From assembly GCF_023015905.1 (NCBI RefSeq), contig NZ_JALKBD010000016.1, forward strand, positions 1 to 64,000: a DNA stretch of 64,000 nucleotides. Reading direction: 5' to 3'. The notes beneath the pieces are model-generated. The model was not told the origin of the DNA. It searched no databases and saw nothing but the letters and a program-made list of their open reading frames with translations. This DNA is from Arenibacter sp. F20364. Its GTDB lineage: Bacteria; Bacteroidota; Bacteroidia; Flavobacteriales; Flavobacteriaceae. The translations under genes and the position numbers were made by a program. Positions 26,235-35,247 of the stretch are shown here, piece after piece (positions within the stretch are counted from its first letter, which is position 1; each line of letters begins with the position of its first letter).

Positions 26235-27704
26235 TTATCTTAAGATCAGTGCATTTTTAAAATTCCCTTCTCCCGACTTTAGGTCGATCAAAAATCCATT
26301 GATAACCGCATAGCGGGGTTTGCCCTGTTCTTCCAATATAAAGTTAGGAATAACGCCTACTCTCATTTTAAATTGTGGTATTTTGTAGTCCTTTCCTATA
26401 ATGTTGAGGGGAAAGGTTACATAATTTTCGCCCTTCGGAATGTTCTCCACCCTTACGTAGGTAAAGCCCGATCGTAGAAGATCCAATGCCTTTAACTCTG
26501 AAACCTCTTTTATGGAGGATAGGGTTTTTGGGTATACCTTTCCTCCTACCATGGAGTAGCCTTTTCCTTCCAAAGTTTCGTAACCATAATAGGTAGATAG
26601 ATCCCCTTGGTCTACTACCCTACTACTGTTATAAAAGGTTCTATGCGCTGTGCCATCAATTTCCAATTGGTGTATCCCCACATCTAAAGTATAATTTTTA
26701 CCCAGTAAATTATAGGTGAGGTTATTCAGTTTTAGATCGAAAAGTTTTCGATCATTTTCGGGGATTTTATCGTAGTCCGAAATCGGTATATTTTTGTAGT
26801 TCCCATTCGCTATAGTGTAGATGGCGGATAGAATGGAAACATAATTCAATTTTCGGATCTCCTGTTTTTCAGGATCATTTTTAAAACCTCCGGATTCTAT
26901 TAAAATAGCACTTGTTCCCCACTTTTGAATATTGTCTCCAAAGGCCCTTGGCTCAAAATCGTCGTTATAGCGGCCTACTTGTCCAGGGGCATATTCCTGA
27001 ATTATTTGATTCATATAGACAATCACCTTCATAGCATTGGCCCGGACTTCGTTGATATCCTTTTCGTAATTAAAGGCCGGTGCCAAGTAGGAGATGGTAG
27101 CAGGCTTATCCGTTCTTTCCGCGTTGTAATACGTGCTCTGGTCGTGAAGATTAAATCCGAAATCTGCATCCAAACTATCCCTAACCCTTTTTAAGGTCCT
27201 TCCCTCGGGCGATTGCAATGATAATGCGTCCCTGTTAATATCTATTCCCAAGGTATTTCTTCTTTGATATACTTGAGCCCCATCCGGATTGAGAATAGGT
27301 AAAAAATGCAATTTTAGATTTTTTAGGATGTTCTCCTTTTCCGCCTTGAAATCGCCACTGGTCAAAAAATTGAAAATATCAAAAATAGCTTGGGTGGCCG
27401 TGGGTTCATCACCATGCATTTGCGACCATAGAAAGACATCGGTAGCACCTGTTCCAATACTTATTAGGGAAAGGTTGCGCCCTTCGATGGATTTCCCAAC
27501 AACCGCAACCTTGAATTTGGGATGGGCAGACAGTTTGTTTATTAGTGGCTGAATATCATCAGGCTTTATCCGTCTTTTGACCAATGAGGGTTCCTTGTAT
27601 TTTTCATAGGATGCATATAAGCTGGAAGTAAAATCCTTTTCCTGTCCATAGCCAGAAAATACTATTAGTAAACAAAGGATTAGGGCAAATTTATGTGATG
27701 TCAT
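26235..27704 (-). CDS. M14-family zinc carboxypeptidase
   Basis: The 489-residue protein has a signal peptide (to about residue 20) and a peptidase M14 domain. The zinc ligands His97 and Glu100 lie in MHGDE, followed by LNPDGAQVYQRRN, INRDA and the third His in FNLHDQS; a catalytic Glu is expected in ILIESGGFKND. The C-terminal 170 residues form an additional beta-rich region. Relatives trim peptides or peptidoglycan stems. It starts 1 base after the stop of the amidase gene's neighbour region, so amidase and peptidase are probably co-transcribed. Confidence 0.9.
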   Translation of the reverse strand: MTSHKFALILCLLIVFSGYGQEKDFTSSLYASYEKYKEPSLVKRRIKPDDIQPLINKLSAHPKFKVAVVGKSIEGRNLSLISIGTGATDVFLWSQMHGDEPTATQAIFDIFNFLTSGDFKAEKENILKNLKLHFLPILNPDGAQVYQRRNTLGIDINRDALSLQSPEGRTLKRVRDSLDADFGFNLHDQSTYYNAERTDKPATISYLAPAFNYEKDINEVRANAMKVIVYMNQIIQEYAPGQVGRYNDDFEPRAFGDNIQKWGTSAILIESGGFKNDPEKQEIRKLNYVSILSAIYTIANGNYKNIPISDYDKIPENDRKLFDLKLNNLTYNLLGKNYTLDVGIHQLEIDGTAHRTFYNSSRVVDQGDLSTYYGYETLEGKGYSMVGGKVYPKTLSSIKEVSELKALDLLRSGFTYVRVENIPKGENYVTFPLNIIGKDYKIPQFKMRVGVIPNFILEEQGKPRYAVINGFLIDLKSGEGNFKNALILR

Positions 27705-27705
27705 A

Positions 27706-28368
27706 TTATTGTTTTGCTAGTGGTGTAGGTTTAAAATTAAGTTTTTTGGTTGCTCTTTTTACTCTTTTTAGAAATTTTTCACCGGGATCGGTCTTTACGG
27801 TCCTATAGCCCTCATCTTTCTCCAACCACAGTTCGTGATCTTCAAAATGAGTATACTCATAATGACCAATTACGTAATCTATATCGTATTTGGATTTTAA
27901 ATATTTTACCAGCCATTTGTTTGATCTTAATTGTGCCCTGGTGAGTTTGGTATCCCCGGTTCCTCCGACATTTTCTATGCCAATGGCACAATGATTTAGA
28001 CCTATTACATGTCTGGCCATGGTGGTTTCTGGCATTAACCTATATATTGTACCATCTTGGTCTACAAGAAATTGGGAAGATACGTTTAAACCACTGGCCG
28101 AGCTTATCTCGGGCCTCCAATCTGGCAGGGTTGACAATTCAAAGGCTTGGTACGATTTTTCCAGTGTCGGGATTACGGTCCAGTGCAATACTACCATCTT
28201 GGGTTCTATAACCGGTTCATCTTGTATTAGGTCGTAATGATCGGATAAATATTCCAAGGTAAGATCTTTTCGTTCTTGATCAAAAATGATGGGTTTGTCT
28301 ATTATTTCACGGTTTACGGAACATGAGATGGCCATAAAAAGGGTGCACAAAAGTAAGCTCTTCTTCAT
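27706..28368 (-). CDS. N-acetylmuramoyl-L-alanine amidase lipoprotein
   Basis: From the ATG at 28368 (220 residues) the protein opens with a lipoprotein signal MKKSLLLCTLFMAISC, whereas the longer frame to 28473 would overlap the upstream gene and hide that signal. It has the Amidase_2/PGRP fold, with zinc-binding His in VVLHWT, a later ARHVIGLNHCAIGIENVGG and a final His/Lys region near YVIGHYEY and KTDPGEK. It cleaves the bond between N-acetylmuramic acid and the stem peptide. It is 41 bases downstream of the 3D-domain gene. Confidence 0.88.
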   Translation of the reverse strand: MKKSLLLCTLFMAISCSVNREIIDKPIIFDQERKDLTLEYLSDHYDLIQDEPVIEPKMVVLHWTVIPTLEKSYQAFELSTLPDWRPEISSASGLNVSSQFLVDQDGTIYRLMPETTMARHVIGLNHCAIGIENVGGTGDTKLTRAQLRSNKWLVKYLKSKYDIDYVIGHYEYTHFEDHELWLEKDEGYRTVKTDPGEKFLKRVKRATKKLNFKPTPLAKQ

Positions 28369-28409
28369 TCTATTTTTAGTATATAAACTTGGGCAATAAA
28401 GATACAATA

Positions 28410-28871
28410 TCATTTTATTTCTGTAGAATCCCTTTTTACCCTGTAGTGGATGGTTATTTTTTTTCGCCCCCATTCCAAAGCTTTTTCCTTGTCCTCCCCC
28501 ATATAGATGTCGATCCTATTTTTCCATTTGGAATGCATCTTATCCTTTACCCAATAAATACCGGTATCCCCTTTTAGCTTTACTTGGGTATTGTACTCCA
28601 GTCCCAAGGGAATCAGGTCTTTGGATACGGCAATTATTTTCATACCGGGTTTTAGCGAATCGCCCCAAGCGGTAATTCCAGGATGGATTTTAGAGGTTTG
28701 TGAGGGAAAGGAATTGTAGGCGGTGGCCGTTACCCTAAGCGGCTTCCAAACATAACCATCATCCACAACTTTCTCCTTGCAACTGGCCAAGGACAATAGG
28801 ATACCCGGCAAAACCAACCATAGTATAATCTGCCTACCCTTAGCGCCCAATGTACCCAAAATATTATTCAC
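28410..28871 (-). CDS. 3D-domain lipoprotein
   Basis: The 153-residue product has a hydrophobic N terminus ending in the lipobox LASC (Cys31). The rest is a 3D (Asp-Asp-Asp) domain, recognisable from TATAYN, WGDSLKPGMKIIAVS, LIPLG, and KDKMHSKWKNRIDIYMG with its Asp residues. 3D domains occur in lytic transglycosylases such as MltA and form the active-site barrel, but here the rest of the MltA fold is absent. With the amidase and M14 peptidase downstream it forms a cell-wall group of genes. Confidence 0.82.
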   Translation of the reverse strand: MNNILGTLGAKGRQIILWLVLPGILLSLASCKEKVVDDGYVWKPLRVTATAYNSFPSQTSKIHPGITAWGDSLKPGMKIIAVSKDLIPLGLEYNTQVKLKGDTGIYWVKDKMHSKWKNRIDIYMGEDKEKALEWGRKKITIHYRVKRDSTEIK

Positions 28872-28935
28872 ACCAATTATTTAGATTAAAAAACCAACAA
28901 AATAGAGAGTTTGGTATTAAGTAATTAGAAAACTA

Positions 28936-29748
28936 TTAGATTTTGTTTTTATCACTATACCATCTTTTTAGCCATCTGGAAATGCCCTCCAAGCCGGGAT
29001 ATATGATTCTTTCCGTAATGTTTGCCTGATCTAGCTTATCCCTTATTTCCCACTTTAATCCTGATGGAATAATTACTTTCTTTAAATACTTGGGATGGTT
29101 TTTAAGCCAGTCCAATGGACTGGAATCCGGATCCAGCATAAATGAAAAAAGAGCAAATTGGTTAATTATACGATCGTCAAGGGAGGGTGGCTCGAAAAAT
29201 ATCATTGTATTGGCGTTCCGACTCGAAAAATCATATAGTTCTTCTATGGAATTACCTATAGTTTGTTTTAGCTCCATGGAGCTAAAATAGAAAATATCTT
29301 TGCTTAATATAGGTGTTTTGAGCTCTTCCGGAAGATGCTCTCTTAGTGCTACATAATTTACCATCCAGATGGCTCCGTCCAAATTATAAGTGCCCATATC
29401 CTCTGTTAAAAAATGTAAGGCAACATTGGGAGAGTGGGTCCAGTCAATTAGTCTTGTAGGAAGTCCGTGGTGCTGTCCCAAGGAAATCCAGTTCCAGAGG
29501 TTGTTATAATCATCGATCAAAGTGTTAATAGGCGAGTACTTCCTAAAGTTTCTAATCATAGTGGCTTCTACTTTTGAAGCTATTCTTCCTAATCTTTGAA
29601 GGCTGGTCTCCAATCCAAATTGGGCATTATAGACCCCCCTATAGGCATACGGAGATCGAAACCTATCGATCTTTTCGTCTTTTTCATTAAACAAATACGC
29701 TTGAAGTTCCAACCAACTCTTAGGCTCAAATAATTCGAAATCTTCCAT
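28936..29748 (-). CDS. FRG-domain protein
   Basis: The 270-residue protein carries an FRG domain: an early AYRGVYN (about residues 33-39), then GQHHGLPTRLIDWTHSPNVA (about 92-111), which is the family's most conserved block. FRG domains are named for a conserved F-R-G motif and appear in proteins of phage-defence or unknown function. It has no signal peptide and is probably cytoplasmic. A 70-codon frame lies 13 bases upstream on the same strand. No toxin activity can be read from the sequence. Confidence 0.85.
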   Translation of the reverse strand: MEDFELFEPKSWLELQAYLFNEKDEKIDRFRSPYAYRGVYNAQFGLETSLQRLGRIASKVEATMIRNFRKYSPINTLIDDYNNLWNWISLGQHHGLPTRLIDWTHSPNVALHFLTEDMGTYNLDGAIWMVNYVALREHLPEELKTPILSKDIFYFSSMELKQTIGNSIEELYDFSSRNANTMIFFEPPSLDDRIINQFALFSFMLDPDSSPLDWLKNHPKYLKKVIIPSGLKWEIRDKLDQANITERIIYPGLEGISRWLKRWYSDKNKI

Positions 29749-29761
29749 TTATCTGAATAAT

Positions 29762-29974
29762 TTAAGTGCGGACCCAAATTGGATCCAAATGATGATATAA
29801 ATTCTGTAAAACATTTAAATGGTCGGCAATAGCCTTGTAAAGGGCCGAAGCGTACTCTATTGCTATATTTTCTTTGTGAAACACAATATTCACATATATA
29901 TCATTCCCAAATTGCATCGGCCACCCTTCCCGAAATGTTAATTTAGGAAGTTTAGGAATAAAAGGAGTGTGCAA
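29762..29974 (-). CDS. Possible small partner of the FRG gene
   Basis: A 70-codon frame opens with TTG (ATG only at residue 20, at MQFGND) and ends 13 bases before the FRG start. The sequence has a protein-like mix of charged and aromatic residues and ends HLDPIWVRT. The lack of an ATG at the beginning and of any known family leaves it uncertain; it may be a remnant. Confidence 0.3.
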   Translation of the reverse strand: MHTPFIPKLPKLTFREGWPMQFGNDIYVNIVFHKENIAIEYASALYKAIADHLNVLQNLYHHLDPIWVRT

Positions 29975-30350
29975 ACCATAAAAATAAAAATGGCAATCGA
30001 CTTTTCATGCGTACGTATAGCTCAATCTTTTTTGCTCAAATCCAATCGGGAAATAGCATGTACTAAAGATAATAAAATGAGTTTGCTTGTAAATATAAAA
30101 CAGCTGGTAATGGTACATTATTGGTTGACGCTCTTTTACGGTGGTCATGACCGTAAGTATTTGGAATGAGGCCCAATCCTTGTGTTTAGGAATCTTTTAC
30201 CGGCAAAAATTTGATTCTAATGTATTCATTTCAAGTAGTAGCTCCCAGTTTTTTATAGTCGGTAAATTATCAAAATATCATATTATGCATCTTTCACCAC
30301 ATAAATAGCCTATTTCCCAACATTAATTTCTTTCAACGGCACAACCCTTA
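29975..30350. other. Spacer before the first small-RNA-like unit
   Basis: A 66-codon plus-strand frame is present but has no family or upstream signal. I see no other feature in this stretch. Confidence 0.4.
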
Positions 30351-30453
30351 TACTTTAGCAGTGTAATAAAAAACGAATTAATAATTTTTTCATTTTCATA
30401 TAGTGTTCTCGTAAAAGAGCTTTGTCTTAAAAGATAAGGCTCTTTTTAGTTTT
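30351..30453 (+). ncRNA. Small-RNA-like unit, copy 1
   Basis: TACTTTAG (30351-30358) matches the -7 consensus TAnnTTTG at 7 of 8 positions. The predicted transcript then runs GTGTAATAAA, an AT-rich stretch, and a hairpin GAGCTTTGTCTT with AAGATAAGGCTC followed by TTTTT. About 85 of the bases recur almost unchanged at 31255-31352. The hairpin serves as a terminator on the plus strand and can also end the convergent helicase gene. No peptide of any length is encoded. A short conserved RNA is the simplest reading, but no expression evidence is available. Confidence 0.5.
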
Positions 30454-30516
30454 AGTCCGTTTGGGATTATTAATAGTTAAGGAGTAATTGTTTCATTATG
30501 GCATTGTTACATTAAA

Positions 30517-31134
30517 TCACTCCCCTACCTCAACGATCTGTGCATTGGCCATAAACAATTCCTGCATCCGCTCCATTCGGCTATCGAACTTAGTGGAAAA
30601 AATGGCATACTGACATCTGTCCAAACTTTCAGGGATTCGGATGACATCGGAAAAAGGGCTGGGTTTGGACAAGAATTCTGCATCGTCTACAATAAACAAC
30701 TTTAGCTTTCCTAAATTGATGCCGTTGAGGTAAAAAATCTTGCTTAATCTTTTAGGGGTAGCGATAACAATATCCACTCCCTCAAAAATTTCATTCCGTT
30801 GTGCTTCTATATTGTGTTCTTCATAAACGGAATAAATACGAAGGTCCATTCTTCTTGTAAAGCGTTCAAATTCACCTTGTAGGGTCAAAGCGGATTCCTT
30901 GTCCTTTACAAAGATGAGTGCTCGTGGCGCCTCTTCAAAGGCCGCACAATCCAATTTCTGAAGTGTACTGATTATGATCGACGTAGTTTTACCGGCACCG
31001 GCAGGCGCTATACCAAAAACACTGGCTCCCCCTTTAATTTTTGAAAGAATCGCTTTTTGAAAGGGAAGAGGCTCCTTAATTCCCTGTTGCCCCAACACTT
31101 CTCTTAACTGTTCCTGTATTTTTTTGAATGCCAT
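30517..31134 (-). CDS. Short DEAD-type ATPase, RecA1 domain only
   Basis: The 205-residue protein covers just the first RecA-like domain of a DEAD-box helicase: Q-region PFQKAI, Walker A APAGAGKTT (residues about 42-50), ATPKRL (motif Ib) and VDDAEF in place of the usual DEAD box. There is no second RecA domain with motifs IV-VI, so it cannot be a complete helicase. The frame ends cleanly in IVEVGE and no continuation is seen downstream, so it looks like a stable short form rather than a recent truncation. Such short forms are known in Flavobacteriia; their role is unclear. Confidence 0.75.
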   Translation of the reverse strand: MAFKKIQEQLREVLGQQGIKEPLPFQKAILSKIKGGASVFGIAPAGAGKTTSIIISTLQKLDCAAFEEAPRALIFVKDKESALTLQGEFERFTRRMDLRIYSVYEEHNIEAQRNEIFEGVDIVIATPKRLSKIFYLNGINLGKLKLFIVDDAEFLSKPSPFSDVIRIPESLDRCQYAIFSTKFDSRMERMQELFMANAQIVEVGE

Positions 31135-31254
31135 ATTAAGTATTATCTATTCCAATTTTAATTCTTTGTAATTGTTAAATAACAAGTTTCTCTTGCCTAA
31201 CCACAACTTTTGATCACTTCACAACAATAGTTTTTACTCCTAGGTTTTCTATCC

Positions 31255-31352
31255 TACTTTGGTCGTGTAATAAAGAATTAATAATTTTTTCATTTTCATA
31301 TAGTGTTCTCGTAAAAGAGCTTTGTCCTAAAAGACAAGGCTCTTTTTAGTTT
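31255..31352 (+). ncRNA. Small-RNA-like unit, copy 2
   Basis: TACTTTGG (31255-31262) is the -7-like box, followed by GTGTAATAAA and a body that is identical to copy 1 over more than 50 bases, including TCATATAGTGTTCTCG. The stem GAGCTTTGTCC/GACAAGGCTC ends in TTTTT. Where copy 1 has a G-U pair, copy 2 has a G-C pair, so base pairing is kept while the sequence changes. It lies 26 bases downstream of the menB stop and converges with menB. Confidence 0.5.
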
Positions 31353-31377
31353 CTAAGGTTTTGGAAAGTATAAAAGA

Positions 31378-32223
31378 TTAAGGGATCCAGTTGTTCTTGC
31401 CAAAATTGGGTTTTCGTTTTTCCAAAAAGGCATTTCTTCCTTCTTCTGCCTCTTCCGTCATATAGGCCAATCTTGTGGCTTCACCGGCAAATACCTGTTG
31501 CCCTACCATACCGTCATCGGTGAGGTTCATGGCGAACTTTAACATTTTTATGGAAGTTGGCGATTTTTCGAGTATTTCCTGGGCCCAATCATAAGCCGTG
31601 TCTTCCAATTCCTCATGGGGAATAACTGCGTTTACCATTCCCATTTCCAAAGCCTCTTGGGCCGAATAATTCCTGCCCAAGAAAAATATTTCCCTGGCTT
31701 TTTTTTGTCCCACCATCTTTGCCAGATAGGCAGAACCGTACCCTCCGTCAAAACTGGTTACATCGGCATCTGTTTGTTTAAAAATAGCATGTTCCTTGCT
31801 GGCCAGCGTTAGATCGCACACTACATGTAAGCTGTGACCTCCCCCAACGGCCCATCCCGGAACCACGGCAATGACTACTTTGGGCATAAACCTTATTAAC
31901 CGTTGTACCTCCAGAATATTCAGTCGGTGCATGCCGTCTTCCCCAACATAGCCCTTATGGCCCCTAGCTTTTTGGTCACCTCCGCTACAAAAGGAATACA
32001 CCCCATCTTTGGTAGACGGACCTTCGGCAGAAAGTAGCACAACCCCTATACTTGTGTCCTCTTGGGCGTCATAGAAGGCCTGGTATAGTTCACTTGTGGT
32101 CTTGGGCCTAAAGGCATTTCTAACATTGGGCCTGTTAAAGGCAATTCTAGCAACGCCATCACATTTCTTATAAGTGATATCCTCAAATTCCTTAACTACT
32201 TTCCAATCAATTTTTTTACTCAT
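31378..32223 (-). CDS. menB: 1,4-dihydroxy-2-naphthoyl-CoA synthase MenB
   Basis: The 281-residue crotonase-fold enzyme closes the second ring of menaquinone, converting o-succinylbenzoyl-CoA to dihydroxynaphthoyl-CoA. Visible are RNAFRPKT (substrate arm), CSGGDQK (oxyanion hole), VVPGWAVGGGHSLHVVCDLT, and FDGGYGSAYLAK with the Asp characteristic of MenB. The length matches the family. No other men gene adjoins it. The second small-RNA-like unit lies at its 3' end. Confidence 0.95.
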   Translation of the reverse strand: MSKKIDWKVVKEFEDITYKKCDGVARIAFNRPNVRNAFRPKTTSELYQAFYDAQEDTSIGVVLLSAEGPSTKDGVYSFCSGGDQKARGHKGYVGEDGMHRLNILEVQRLIRFMPKVVIAVVPGWAVGGGHSLHVVCDLTLASKEHAIFKQTDADVTSFDGGYGSAYLAKMVGQKKAREIFFLGRNYSAQEALEMGMVNAVIPHEELEDTAYDWAQEILEKSPTSIKMLKFAMNLTDDGMVGQQVFAGEATRLAYMTEEAEEGRNAFLEKRKPNFGKNNWIP

Positions 32224-32281
32224 TTCTAAAATGGTTTAACAGTTATCAAAGATAATACTCTTTATTTTGATGATTTTCTAC

Positions 32282-33523
32282 TTATGGTTTGCTATTTTTT
32301 TCCGCGATCCATTTGGACATAAACTTGGTACCGGCCAAGGTATGATGCAAGAGCATGGCACCTATAAAATTGTCAGCCCTGTGGCCTTTTATATTCCTGC
32401 TTAACCGTTCAATTTTATCCCTTAATTTTTTTTGCAAAACAGCTTTGTCATAAAAACTATTTATAATGTGGGTTCCGTTTTGTCGGGCAACGGACCACTT
32501 TTCTTCATTTTGGTACAGGCGAACGGCAGCCTTTGCAAAAGAACGTGGATCATTGGCGATAACTCCGTTCCATGGCAAGTTTTCGCTGATGCCTTCAGCG
32601 CCAATTTCTGTTGTTATGCTCGGCGTACCGACTAACATGCCACGGAGTAATTTGCCCTTTATTCCCGCTCCAAAATTTAGGGGGGCAAGATTTAATCTAG
32701 CCTTGGAGATAACCTCACTTGCATTATCGGCATGACCCATGATATGAAACCCTTCTTTTGGCTTGTTCAATTGCTTAATGCTTTCCGGCATATAAGCGCC
32801 GTAGATAAAAAGATCTGTATTGGGCAAATCACTTCGGATAAAAGGCCAAATGTCCCTCTTTAGGGTTTGGATAGCGTTTACATTTGGAGCATGTTTTCCA
32901 TTGCCGATACAGACAAAGTCCTTTTTTTGATCGAATTGGAGCCAATTGTTTTGTTTCTCGTCATCAATGGCGTCAAACATAATAGGTAAATGCAATAGTA
33001 AACCGTCATCCATTTTTATAGTCCTCTTCAGAAGCTCCATTTCATATAGGGAAATGATCAAACTAAGGTCGCATCTATAAATACTGGCAATTTCCCTTTT
33101 TGTCTGATCTTGTTCCAACCAAAATTGTTCTGTAAAGGGAACGGACTTCTTATACGCCAGCTGTCTGCTAATCCTAAGGGAGTGTAAATCTTCGGTGTCC
33201 AAAATACGTAGGGCGTTTGGAGCATTTTCCACAACACGCCAACCAAATTGTTCTTCTGTCATAAAACGATCGAAAAGCACCATGTTCGGATTTAATTGCT
33301 TTATAAAGGTATCAAAACTGGAATGGTTTAGGAGAATGGCCTTTTTACTGACCCCAAGACTGTTGAGATCATAGGAAAAATCGCTTTCAGCTGCAGTACT
33401 GGCAAAGGTAATCCCATAGCCCTGCGTTAGAAAGAAATGTATCAATTGCAGCATTCTGCCTCCAGCTGCCGTTGTATTGGGCTCCGGCCAAACATAGCCT
33501 ATGATCAGTATTTTTTTATCCAT
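32282..33523 (-). CDS. GT4-like glycosyltransferase
   Basis: From the ATG at 33523 (413 residues) the protein starts MDKKILIIGYVWPEPNTTAA, the typical N-terminal Rossmann opening with the nucleotide-sugar family's substrate loop. The longer frame to 33595 would overlap the helicase gene. The C-terminal half includes IGNGKHAPNVNAI, FIYGAY and the donor-binding block APLNFGAGIKGKLLRGM, with a Glu-containing EIGAEGISE. It transfers an unknown sugar in the cytoplasm. It follows the helicase gene by 19 bases. Confidence 0.85.
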   Translation of the reverse strand: MDKKILIIGYVWPEPNTTAAGGRMLQLIHFFLTQGYGITFASTAAESDFSYDLNSLGVSKKAILLNHSSFDTFIKQLNPNMVLFDRFMTEEQFGWRVVENAPNALRILDTEDLHSLRISRQLAYKKSVPFTEQFWLEQDQTKREIASIYRCDLSLIISLYEMELLKRTIKMDDGLLLHLPIMFDAIDDEKQNNWLQFDQKKDFVCIGNGKHAPNVNAIQTLKRDIWPFIRSDLPNTDLFIYGAYMPESIKQLNKPKEGFHIMGHADNASEVISKARLNLAPLNFGAGIKGKLLRGMLVGTPSITTEIGAEGISENLPWNGVIANDPRSFAKAAVRLYQNEEKWSVARQNGTHIINSFYDKAVLQKKLRDKIERLSRNIKGHRADNFIGAMLLHHTLAGTKFMSKWIAEKNSKP

Positions 33524-33542
33524 TTTTGGAGAGCGTTCCTTT

Positions 33543-35054
33543 TTAAAGTCGCTTGGCGAATTTCTGGGAGATTTTAGAGCGTAATTTACGCTCATAGTCC
33601 TCTTCCAGCCACTCTTTGTAGTTTTTGGTATTGTTCATGATACAATAGGAATACTGCCGTACGCGGTAAGCAATCTCTTCCTTTAATTTTTTTGCCAGGA
33701 TACGGGCGTCAAAAACATCTTCACTATTCTCCACGCATATGGTGGCGTGCTGTTCAATACTGTTCTCCAGAACGGTTTTGGATTTTAGCCCCTGGGCAAA
33801 AACCTTTTTGTATTCTGCCTTTATGTCGAATTCGATATTTTTGGACTTGCTAAACAAGGCCTTTAAGTCGGCCGGCATTTCATACACAAATTCCCGTTCA
33901 ATCTCTTCATCATTTTTTATGCTTTCCAAGAAGAAATCTGGGAAGTGAAAAATTTCCTGCCAATCTATGGGGGCATTCCAAAGTCCAAATCGGGCCACGT
34001 TGTTTCCAAGATCTACCACCGTAAATTCATTCTTGTTCGGCAATATCCTGGAACCCCTTCCAATCATCTGAAAATATAGGGTCAAGGATTTGGTAGCTCT
34101 GTTCAAGATAATGGTTTCCACGGTAGGTTCATCAAACCCAGTGGTCAGGATACTGACCGAAGTAAGTATGGCATCAGGGGTTTTTGAAAACCATTTTAAA
34201 ATTTCCTTACGTTCCGACGCACTGTTCTTATTGTCTAAATGCCGAATGTTGTACCCCGCCTTTTTAAAGGTGTCCAAAACATATAGTGAGGTGTTGATGC
34301 CGTTATTAAAAATAAGGGTTTTGGTACCTTTCGCAATCTCCTCATAGGCATTTACCAATTTGGTAAGCATGTTCTGGTTACCGTATAACTCATCCGAAGA
34401 TTTTACCGTATAATCACCGCTAATGCCCAATTTTAAGCTTTTAAGGCTTACGTCGTAATTGTACATATTGGCCTTGGCCAAAAAATTCTTGTCAATGAGC
34501 GATGAAATGGATTCTCCCACGATCAATTTTTGATAGTGGTCCTTCATAGGCAGTTTTATGTTGGAGCTTAATGGTGTTGCGGTTACACCGAGGATAATCG
34601 ACTTCTTAAAATATTTGAATAATTTTCTAAAGGAATTATAGTGGGCCTCATCAATGATGACAAGTCCAATATCATTTATACTTACCTTATCGTCCTGAAG
34701 CCTATTGTTCAGGGTTTCTACCATGGCCACAAAGCACATATATTGGTCTTGGTCGTGTAGCTCCTTTACCTCACTGTTTATTATTTTATTTTTAACGCCA
34801 AATCCCTTTAACATTCTTGAGGTTTGGCTGCTCAATTCAATTCTATGGGTCAGAACTACTACCTTTTTATTGGTCTTATTAATATATCTTTTGGCAATTT
34901 CAGAGAAAACAACAGTTTTACCACCCCCTGTGGGCAATTGGTATAAAAGGTTCATATCGTCCGGGGATTCCTCCAAACACTTAAAAATGGTGTTCAGGTC
35001 TTCCTCTTGATAATCATAAAGGGTTTTTTCTGTACTTTCTTTAGGTAGCTCCAA
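33543..35054 (-). CDS. SF2 DEAD/DEAH-type helicase
   Basis: The 503-residue protein is a superfamily-2 helicase of the Res-subunit/UvrB type. Walker A LPTGGGKT (about residues 41-48), IIDEAH (motif II), GVTATP (motif III), and motifs V-VI in ILTTGFDEPTVE and QMIGRGSR are present. The C-terminal 110 residues form an additional charged domain. It is complete and probably acts on nucleic acid in repair or RNA metabolism; no nuclease or methylase partner is nearby, so it is not a restriction subunit. Confidence 0.88.
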   Translation of the reverse strand: MELPKESTEKTLYDYQEEDLNTIFKCLEESPDDMNLLYQLPTGGGKTVVFSEIAKRYINKTNKKVVVLTHRIELSSQTSRMLKGFGVKNKIINSEVKELHDQDQYMCFVAMVETLNNRLQDDKVSINDIGLVIIDEAHYNSFRKLFKYFKKSIILGVTATPLSSNIKLPMKDHYQKLIVGESISSLIDKNFLAKANMYNYDVSLKSLKLGISGDYTVKSSDELYGNQNMLTKLVNAYEEIAKGTKTLIFNNGINTSLYVLDTFKKAGYNIRHLDNKNSASERKEILKWFSKTPDAILTSVSILTTGFDEPTVETIILNRATKSLTLYFQMIGRGSRILPNKNEFTVVDLGNNVARFGLWNAPIDWQEIFHFPDFFLESIKNDEEIEREFVYEMPADLKALFSKSKNIEFDIKAEYKKVFAQGLKSKTVLENSIEQHATICVENSEDVFDARILAKKLKEEIAYRVRQYSYCIMNNTKNYKEWLEEDYERKLRSKISQKFAKRL

Positions 35055-35247
35055 ACGGGAAATGAAATTTTTTAAAATTAAGAAAAATCAAACCTTACAA
35101 AATTAAGAGTTTTTTGTGCCGGTTTCAAATTTATAAGGCAAAAACATGAAATTGGGATTGCTTATGGAGTACATTTAAGAAGAGAACTCCCTAGGGCAAG
35201 GTAGTACAAAATGCGTTTAAAAATTAGAAAATGAAGCTAGCTTGTGG

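Noticed and set aside
29969-30169. A 66-codon plus-strand frame
   Set aside because: No recognisable features, no promoter, and no support from neighbouring genes.
30351-31352. A composite transposon bounded by the two 100-base repeats
   Set aside because: The repeats carry promoter and terminator features, the gene between them is not a transposase, and no terminal inverted repeats or target duplications are seen.
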